DNA from: Crocinitomicaceae bacterium
GTDB taxonomy: Bacteria > Bacteroidota > Bacteroidia > Flavobacteriales_D > Crocinitomicaceae
DNA length: 11,918 nt
Direction: 5' to 3'
Assembly (NCBI GenBank): GCA_023264075.1
Contig: JALQTG010000277.1
Location: forward strand, 1-11,918
Shown: positions 6,783 through 11,918 of the stretch, one piece after another
Numbering within the stretch: the stretch's first letter is position 1
Layout of the letters: every line of letters starts with the position of its first letter
The notes under the pieces: generated by a model
Told to the model about the DNA's origin: nothing
The model's input: the letters and a program-made list of their open reading frames with translations, nothing else
Database searches by the model: none
Made by a program: the position numbers and the translations under genes

Positions 6783-9187
6783 AGTTTTAAGGTATATTGA
6801 AGCATTACTGTTCGCAGTTGCTCTATCTTTAGCGGTCTCAATGAGTAAATATTATTCAATAAATTAGAGGAAATCAAAGCCACCTTGTGCTTTTTATTAA
6901 TCTCGTAACTCACCCGAGTATCTAAAATCCAATTCCCTTGCTGATTTGCTTTGAAGTAATCCATGTACCGGATGTTCTGAATGGTATTAATTACAGCAGT
7001 ACTTTCTTCAAATTCTTCAATGACCGCATCTAAATTTTCCATTTTACTGAAGTATTTTGCCGAAAAACCAAGGGCAAAACGTTTTTTATACACCCATTCC
7101 ACATCCGCCTTCACATTATGCAAAAAGCGATACTTTAAGATTTGGCGTTCTGGGTTCAATGAAGAACTATTGTAACTGTAACTTCTCGGATTCACGGGAT
7201 GACTATCAACAGCATAAATAAAATCAGGATTTAATGTTTTGGGAAGTATGTAATTGTATCCAGAAATAAAATTGATGGTATTGTTCTTATCGATTTTGGC
7301 CTGACCTGAAAACGAAATATCTATGCCAATCACCCTAGATCTACCCGTATTCAAAAATTTGAATCCCGCACCAACAGGAGAGGTCAAGTCCCAAAAACCG
7401 AATAAATATTCAATTGTATTTTCATATTCCTGCCAAAATCCAGCTATGTCCAAATACCCAAATACTTTACCGAATTTCAAACCTTGCTTAATTCCTACTT
7501 CGCTATTGGTAGATAGCTCTGGTTTTAATTCGGGATTGGGAAAAACCCCGAAATTTCCAATTCCCGTTTGAATAAAACGTTCCGTTATTGTTGGAAAACG
7601 ATACCCTTGACCAAAAGACATGCGGAGATATGTCTCTTGATGTACCTTCAGACTACCTCCAGCCCTAAATATGGGTTGAATCGCCGTTATCGAATCGTTT
7701 AACGCAAAATACTCAATTCGCCCCCCTAAGGAAAGATTTAAGATCTCATAAAATTTCTTTTCCAGTTGCGCGTAGCCAGACACATTAAGCAGTGTGTTAT
7801 CGGGCGTACCTGATCCTGCATACAACTCAGCATATGAATCAGTATATTGGCCAGATAAACCACCAATAAATTCAAGGTTGGCCAAGGAAGAATACAATCG
7901 CTGAAACTGGTAATCTCCAAACAAGACTAACGACTGATTCGACTGATTCCCTGTAATTTGGTTGTTCGCGGACAACAACCTACCGCGCAACTTGTGTTTT
8001 GAACCCGACTCTAAATTTAGGTGTATAAACGGGTCGAGGTTATACAGGGTTTGTTCTTGCAAAAAAGTGGCACCAGGATAGCCTTGAAAAAGTCCGGATG
8101 TATCATTAAGCCAAGCAAATACTAATGGAGAATAATTCTTCATCAAATTACCATTTAAGCCATAAGATAATCCTCGATTCTTAGCGGATCGCCTGCGCAA
8201 ATTAAAATTTATTCGCGCTCTTCTTGAACTCATTTGTCGATTGGAGAAGTTAGACACGGTGTCAGGAAAAGATTGTTCGATAAAAGGATCTTGAACCGGT
8301 GGACCAATATAGCCATGATCATAATTCAAATTTCCACCTACAACAACATCCCACTGTCCAACAATTCTACTGTGTAAAAAATTAGTTCCTGCAATCAATG
8401 GGGCGTCCGTCCACCAGACTTGATCCTCAGCCGGAGCACTATAGAATCCAGAATACACATTTACTTTAGTTAAGGGTTCTGCGGTTGGGTATTTCGTACG
8501 AATATGAATTGCCCCGGACAAGGCTGAACTTCCAGATAAAACAGATCCTGCTCCTTTAACGACCTCAATTTGCTTAATATTCTCCACAGGAATAAACCCC
8601 CATTCTGGTCGACCTGCATCGCCAGATAGCATTGGCATATCATCGACAATAACCGCAACTTTACTTCCTACGCCAAATGTAAACCCGCTTCCTCCTCTAA
8701 TTTGAGGTTCTCCATCTAATATGTTTAATCCAGGAGTCTGATCCAAAATTGTCTCAACACTTCTGGTATTTTTATTCTCAATAATTTCAGGCTTTATTAT
8801 TTCAACGGACACCGTAATATCTTCTGGTCGTTTATCAAACTTGCCGATGCGAATATCTACACCTTCCAACTCTGTAACATCCGAAAAATCTATAAGTACA
8901 ATATTTCTTTCAACATGGGAATTTTCGCTTATTTCCACGCTCAAGGTATCCGTTACTTTGTTCGTAAAACGACATAGAAGACGTTTAGTCCCAACAGGCA
9001 ACTTTAACGAGTAATTTCCATCAAAATCAGCTGTGGCTCCTCGCGTAACATCCCCTTTATAAATGATAGTAGCGCCAATTAAGGGATCTCCCTTTTCATC
9101 CGTAACACGACCGAAAAGTGTTCCCTCCTGAGCCCATGACAGGCAAATTGTGGAAAAGAAGAGTAAAAATAGAACGACTCTCAACAA
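6779..9187 (-). CDS. TonB-dependent outer-membrane receptor with carboxypeptidase-like N-terminal domain
   Basis: TonB-dependent receptors import a ligand through an outer-membrane beta-barrel using proton-motive force. The 802-residue protein begins with a signal peptide ending WAQ (residue 20), then a CarboxypepD_reg-like domain (about 21-105: GRVTDEKGDPLIGATI ... GNYSLKLPVG). The plug domain spans about 125-232, with LDQTPGLNI, IRGGSGFTF and EVVKGAGSVLSGSSALSGAI. The remaining 570 residues are a Tyr/Phe/Asn-rich barrel ending MLQYTLKL. There is no ATG near the start: the reading frame follows an in-frame TAA (9199-9197), and TTG at 9187 or 9184 must initiate. The PCMD-like gene ends nine bases upstream, so coupled translation is likely. 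There is no SusD partner, so this is not a standard SusCD pair. The ligand (siderophore, vitamin, metal or other) cannot be told from sequence alone. Confidence 0.93.
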   Translation of the reverse strand: MLRVVLFLLFFSTICLSWAQEGTLFGRVTDEKGDPLIGATIIYKGDVTRGATADFDGNYSLKLPVGTKRLLCRFTNKVTDTLSVEISENSHVERNIVLIDFSDVTELEGVDIRIGKFDKRPEDITVSVEIIKPEIIENKNTRSVETILDQTPGLNILDGEPQIRGGSGFTFGVGSKVAVIVDDMPMLSGDAGRPEWGFIPVENIKQIEVVKGAGSVLSGSSALSGAIHIRTKYPTAEPLTKVNVYSGFYSAPAEDQVWWTDAPLIAGTNFLHSRIVGQWDVVVGGNLNYDHGYIGPPVQDPFIEQSFPDTVSNFSNRQMSSRRARINFNLRRRSAKNRGLSYGLNGNLMKNYSPLVFAWLNDTSGLFQGYPGATFLQEQTLYNLDPFIHLNLESGSKHKLRGRLLSANNQITGNQSNQSLVLFGDYQFQRLYSSLANLEFIGGLSGQYTDSYAELYAGSGTPDNTLLNVSGYAQLEKKFYEILNLSLGGRIEYFALNDSITAIQPIFRAGGSLKVHQETYLRMSFGQGYRFPTITERFIQTGIGNFGVFPNPELKPELSTNSEVGIKQGLKFGKVFGYLDIAGFWQEYENTIEYLFGFWDLTSPVGAGFKFLNTGRSRVIGIDISFSGQAKIDKNNTINFISGYNYILPKTLNPDFIYAVDSHPVNPRSYSYNSSSLNPERQILKYRFLHNVKADVEWVYKKRFALGFSAKYFSKMENLDAVIEEFEESTAVINTIQNIRYMDYFKANQQGNWILDTRVSYEINKKHKVALISSNLLNNIYSLRPLKIEQLRTVMLQYTLKL

Positions 9188-9196
9188 ACCTGTCGT

Positions 9197-10099
9197 TTAA
9201 TGGATGTATAATTTCCTTCTAATCACCTCATCCTTTAGGCGCACTTCAATAAAGTAAATTCCAGATTGGTGAGCAAACGGCACTTTTTGGGATGTGGTCC
9301 CTGACTGAATTAATTCACCTGATGCAGCATACACATTGTATGGAGCGATTACCTCTGTATCAAACAACAAATAACCGTTGGATGCATTAATAGCAATCGG
9401 GTTAGTAACAGATTCGGCTATCCCAGTAGTCGGTTCGTTGTATACTAACTCAAAATCATCTACCCAAAGCACGGTTCCATTTTTGGATATCGTACTATCA
9501 CCAGCCGCAACCGTTGTTAATATATAAGCAGGCGTCCCAGCAGTCCAGTATACAAATGGGGAGGAAAAACGTACCCAGTCCGCTTGAGCTTGCGTAAACT
9601 CTACTTTTGCGCGCCCTAAAATATTTGCCTGAAATCCATCGAATGGCAAGCGAGCTTGGCCAGTATGAAGAATAATTTCAACTTTACCTTTATCACCGTT
9701 TTGTGGAGCATACTTATACCAGCCCACAATACTATCAGGTCTGTCAGTGAACGTAGTATGCCATTGAGGATCATTGGCATCCGTAAAAACATATCCGTTT
9801 TCAGGATTAAAATCAGCATGAACACGCCCATTGGTCATAAGTCCATTAGCTGCTATTCCAAAAACTGATTTCACCTCCAAACGAGCTGCAAATCCACCGT
9901 TTCTTCCAGCATCTTGAGAAAGTACTTGAGGAGCGGTTCCTGCCAAAGCATCAGCTGTCTTCAAGGAACTCCAATTCTCTGGTTCTTCTGTTGCTGCACC
10001 TACATTTTGCCACACTTCAAAATTGCCATTCTCTAACTGTTGTTGGGCTCCCAGTCCCCCCACAAATAGCGTGGCTAAAAAAAGTAAAGATATTCTCAT
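9197..10099 (-). CDS. Secreted PCMD-like surface protein with C-terminal T9SS type A sorting domain
   Basis: The 300-residue protein has a signal peptide ending near GLGAQ (residues 1-18), then a beta-rich domain opening LENGNFEVWQN ... EPENWSSL (22-46) and closing LWVDDFELVY (211-220). This beginning and end resemble the PCMD (putative carbohydrate metabolism) domain found in Bacteroidota surface proteins. Residues 225-300 look like a type IX secretion sorting domain, with YNVYAASGELIQSG and a final SGIYFIEVRLKDE ... RRKLYIH, so the protein would be exported by T9SS and attached to or released from the cell surface. The ATG at 10099 is preceded by a -7 box. The TonB receptor gene follows after nine bases, so the two are one operon and may serve the same ligand. 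The PCMD call is by recalled pattern and less certain than the T9SS tail. Confidence 0.75.
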   Translation of the reverse strand: MRISLLFLATLFVGGLGAQQQLENGNFEVWQNVGAATEEPENWSSLKTADALAGTAPQVLSQDAGRNGGFAARLEVKSVFGIAANGLMTNGRVHADFNPENGYVFTDANDPQWHTTFTDRPDSIVGWYKYAPQNGDKGKVEIILHTGQARLPFDGFQANILGRAKVEFTQAQADWVRFSSPFVYWTAGTPAYILTTVAAGDSTISKNGTVLWVDDFELVYNEPTTGIAESVTNPIAINASNGYLLFDTEVIAPYNVYAASGELIQSGTTSQKVPFAHQSGIYFIEVRLKDEVIRRKLYIH

Positions 10100-10114
10100 A
10101 ACACTATTTTAAAA

Positions 10115-10122
10115 CAAATTTA
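10115..10122 (-). promoter_or_regulatory. Promoter -7 element for the surface protein / TonB receptor operon
   Basis: TAAATTTG on the minus strand matches TAnnTTTG exactly, 15 bases upstream of the ATG at 10099. Transcription would start near 10110, leaving a leader of about 11 bases. No clear TTG is present at the usual -33 distance. Confidence 0.5.
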
Positions 10123-10159
10123 ATGTAATTCTTAAAAGAAGCCCTATCATAATTGGAAC

Positions 10160-10190
10160 AAAAAAAGATGAGCCGTATTTACGACTCATC
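10160..10190 (-). terminator. Rho-independent terminator, minus strand, at the end of the glmS-side transcript
   Basis: On the minus strand GATGAGTCGT (10190-10181) and ACGGCTCATC (10176-10167) form a 10-bp stem with one T-G wobble and the loop AAAT, followed by seven T (10166-10160). The equivalent pair on the plus strand is a C-A mismatch and no T run follows, so it is directed leftward. It begins one base after the TAA at 10194-10192, so it appears to end the transcript running from glmS. Confidence 0.8.
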
Positions 10191-10191
10191 C

Positions 10192-10414
10192 TTATTCGAC
10201 TGAAAAAATGTTTGAATGTTGATCCTCATAGTTGAGGTAGAAATCATTGTTCAGCTGAATGGCCTCCTGCAAGAAGCCATTTTTGTTTGATTGTTGAACC
10301 CCTCCGTCAATCAATACATTCAATAGACGTCAGAAAATTCCAAAAGGTTGGTTTATTATATTTTTTACTTTTTAAACGCTGGATCAGTTTGACCAAAAAA
10401 TATCTGTAAATATA
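10192..10414 (-). pseudogene. Probable damaged coding stretch between the small membrane ORF and the terminator
   Basis: Directly after the TGA at 10417-10415, the frame of the small membrane ORF stays open for 35 codons (including KLIQRLKSKKYNKPTFWNFL) to a TGA at 10309-10307. Overlapping it in the next frame, a 43-codon stretch (from TTG 10323 to TAA 10194-10192) encodes protein-like sequence such as NGFLQEAIQLNNDFYLNYED, with mixed third positions and no low complexity. Removing a single T near 10309 joins the two as ...IECIDDGGVQQ..., a continuous product. The stop lies one base ahead of the terminator, the usual geometry for a gene end. I read this as the remains, or an error-broken copy, of a gene starting at 10549. 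A separate 43-residue protein with a TTG start is the alternative. No family is recognised. Confidence 0.4.
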
Positions 10415-10549
10415 TCAAGAATCTTTTCGGTTCTTATTAATGATGCCAAAATATATAACTCTTGATAGAAGAAAGGATAGGACGGAAATTATCATTCCAA
10501 CAACAATCTCTATCCCATAATTACTAAATAAATATTTCATAGTTTTCAT
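10415..10549 (-). CDS. Small single-span membrane protein directly after glmS
   Basis: A 44-residue protein (MKTMKYLFSNYGIEIVVGMI ...) starts two bases after the glmS stop and ends at TGA 10417-10415. Residues 13-29 (IEIVVGMIISVLSFLLS), possibly extending to residue 37, form one hydrophobic segment, and a basic tail (NKNRKDS) follows, suggesting an inner-membrane anchor with a cytosolic C-terminus. The tight spacing after glmS resembles the purN-marC and gatC-lipoprotein junctions in this window, so translation would be coupled to glmS. I do not recognise the family. The reading frame continues open past the TGA, so this may be only the N-terminal piece of a longer membrane protein of about 118 codons that has been disrupted. 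Either way the start and the membrane segment look real. Confidence 0.5.
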   Translation of the reverse strand: MKTMKYLFSNYGIEIVVGMIISVLSFLLSRVIYFGIINKNRKDS

Positions 10550-10551
10550 GG

Positions 10552-11918
10552 TTATTCTACCGTAACGCTTTTCGCTAAATTCCTTGGCTGATCGACATTA
10601 CAACCACGCATAACGGCTACATGATAGGATAGTAATTGAAACGGGATTGTCGCTAATAGCGGAACTAAATGCTCATCAGTTTCTGGAATTTCGATCACAT
10701 GATCTGCCATCCCTTTAACTTGGGCATCTCCCTTTGTAACAATAGCAATGATTTTTCCTTTACGTGCTTTCACTTCTTGAATATTGCTGACAACCTTTTC
10801 ATAGGAAGTTCCTTTGGTAGCTATCACGTAAACTGGCATTTCTTCATCAATCAATGCTATTGGCCCATGCTTCATTTCTGCAGCAGGATACCCTTCAGCA
10901 TGAATGTATGAAATCTCTTTTAATTTGAGTGCTCCTTCCAATGCGACAGGAAATGAATTTCCGCGACCTAAATAAAGGGCATTTGCTGCATCCTTGTATA
11001 TTGAAGATATGTGTTCAATATGGTCATTTTCAAGAAGGACCTCTGCTACCTTGTCAGGAATAAGCTCCAACTCAGAAATAATCCTTCTAAACTTCGATTC
11101 GCTAATTGTGCCCTTTCTATGACCAATTGCCAACGCCATTAGTGTAAGAACAGTAACTTGCGCTGTAAATGCTTTTGTAGAGGCTACACCGATTTCTGGA
11201 CCAGCATGCGTGTATGAACCAGCATCTGTAATACGGCTTATGGACGACCCTACAACATTACAAATTCCTAAAATAGTAGCTCCTTTCGATTTTGCCAATT
11301 CTAATGCAGCCAAAGTATCAGCTGTCTCTCCAGACTGCGAAATCGCAATAACAATATCATTTTCCGAAATGATCGGGTTTCTATATCTAAACTCCGATGC
11401 GTATTCAACTTCAACTGGGATTCTCGTCAAATCTTCGATTAAGTACTCTCCTACCAAAGCAGCGTGCCAGGATGTACCACAAGCTACCATGATGATTCTG
11501 TTCGCGTTGGCCAGTTTCTGTTCATAATCTTTAATTCCACCTAGTCCAACCCATCCTTTGTCAACATTTAGTCTTCCACGGAAACAATCACGAATAGATC
11601 GTGGCTGCTCATGAATTTCTTTCAACATAAAATGCTCATAACCTCCTTTTTCAAGTGCCTCTAGCTGAAGCTCTAATTCTTGAATATAAGGCGTTTTCTC
11701 TTGGTTTTGTATGTTGTATAAACGCAACCCCTTATTGCGTTCGACAATGGCTATTTCTTCGTCATCTAAATAGACAACTTCATTCGTATACTCAACGATT
11801 GGAGTAGCATCCGATGCTAAATAAAAATCTCCGCTTTTACCAATACCTATTACCAAGGGACTGCTTTTTCGCGCTGCAATAAGTTGTCCTGGGTTTTCAA
11901 TAGACATAACAACAATAG
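10552..11918 (-). CDS. glmS: Glutamine-fructose-6-phosphate aminotransferase (isomerizing), N-terminus missing (window edge)
   Basis: GlmS makes glucosamine-6-phosphate from fructose-6-phosphate and glutamine, the entry step to UDP-GlcNAc for peptidoglycan and LPS, in the cytoplasm. The visible 454 residues comprise the end of the glutaminase domain (LIAARKSSPLVIGIG ... ASDATPI), then both SIS sugar-isomerase domains. SIS1 carries VACGTSWHAA and ISQSGETADT; SIS2 carries ALEGALKLKEISYIHAEGYP and MKHGPIAL with the catalytic His. The C-terminus is LAKSVTVE, containing the lysine that forms a Schiff base with fructose-6-phosphate. Full enzymes are about 610 residues, so some 155 residues with the catalytic N-terminal cysteine lie beyond 11918. 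The Met codon at 11907 is internal, because the frame runs open to the edge (IVVM). A small membrane ORF follows after two bases. Confidence 0.96.
   Translation of the reverse strand, partial: IVVMSIENPGQLIAARKSSPLVIGIGKSGDFYLASDATPIVEYTNEVVYLDDEEIAIVERNKGLRLYNIQNQEKTPYIQELELQLEALEKGGYEHFMLKEIHEQPRSIRDCFRGRLNVDKGWVGLGGIKDYEQKLANANRIIMVACGTSWHAALVGEYLIEDLTRIPVEVEYASEFRYRNPIISENDIVIAISQSGETADTLAALELAKSKGATILGICNVVGSSISRITDAGSYTHAGPEIGVASTKAFTAQVTVLTLMALAIGHRKGTISESKFRRIISELELIPDKVAEVLLENDHIEHISSIYKDAANALYLGRGNSFPVALEGALKLKEISYIHAEGYPAAEMKHGPIALIDEEMPVYVIATKGTSYEKVVSNIQEVKARKGKIIAIVTKGDAQVKGMADHVIEIPETDEHLVPLLATIPFQLLSYHVAVMRGCNVDQPRNLAKSVTVE

Noticed and set aside
9185..9192. CAGGTTTG on the minus strand as a private promoter box for the TonB receptor
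   Set aside because: One mismatch to TAnnTTTG, it overlaps the start codon itself and has no upstream TTG; co-transcription with the gene nine bases upstream is simpler.
11210..11527. 105-codon plus-strand open frame opposite glmS
   Set aside because: It lies antisense to the SIS1 region of glmS, whose motifs are intact; the translation looks like a shadow.
11905..11907. ATG at 11907 as the glmS start
   Set aside because: The frame continues open to the window edge with IVVM preceding it, and the sequence aligns with the middle of the GlmS glutaminase domain, so this Met is internal.

Overview
The window looks like an ordinary chromosomal segment of a Bacteroidota species, most likely order Flavobacteriales. 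The signs are the gene content (acpP-fabF next to purN, a TonB-dependent receptor with a carboxypeptidase-like N-terminal domain, a probable type IX secretion cargo protein), moderately AT-rich DNA, little Shine-Dalgarno signal, and repeated copies of the Bacteroidota promoter element TAnnTTTG just upstream of genes. I see no mobile element, CRISPR array, rRNA or tRNA.

Layout. Positions 1-1029 (minus) hold acpP followed by fabF, which is cut by the left edge: fatty acid synthesis. From 1276 rightward run purN (purine synthesis), a MarC-family membrane protein and trpS, closely spaced and probably one transcript. Next are a peptide-type ABC substrate-binding lipoprotein (3569-5269) with its own promoter and a strong terminator, then a plsC-like acyltransferase (5417-6166), then gatC (6230-6520) with a small lipoprotein gene that is interrupted by an in-frame TAA. 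On the minus strand, a PCMD-like, T9SS-sorted surface protein (9197-10099) and a TonB-dependent receptor (6779-9187) form a two-gene operon transcribed leftward. At the right edge is glmS (minus, cut by the window edge), followed by about 360 bp holding an overlooked 44-codon membrane ORF, a probable damaged coding stretch and a terminator.

How the genes fit together. Most are housekeeping genes: fatty acid and phospholipid synthesis (acpP, fabF, plsC), purine synthesis (purN), aminoacyl-tRNA supply (trpS, gatC) and amino-sugar supply for the envelope (glmS). The accessory part is the receptor and surface-protein pair, which looks like an outer-membrane uptake unit of unknown substrate.

I did not find a convincing undescribed system. 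The points most worth checking are two apparently disrupted small genes (6522-6782 and 10192-10549), promoter boxes lying almost against the start codons of purN and gatC (leaderless or nearly leaderless mRNAs), the non-ATG start of the TonB receptor, and the receptor/PCMD-like protein pairing.
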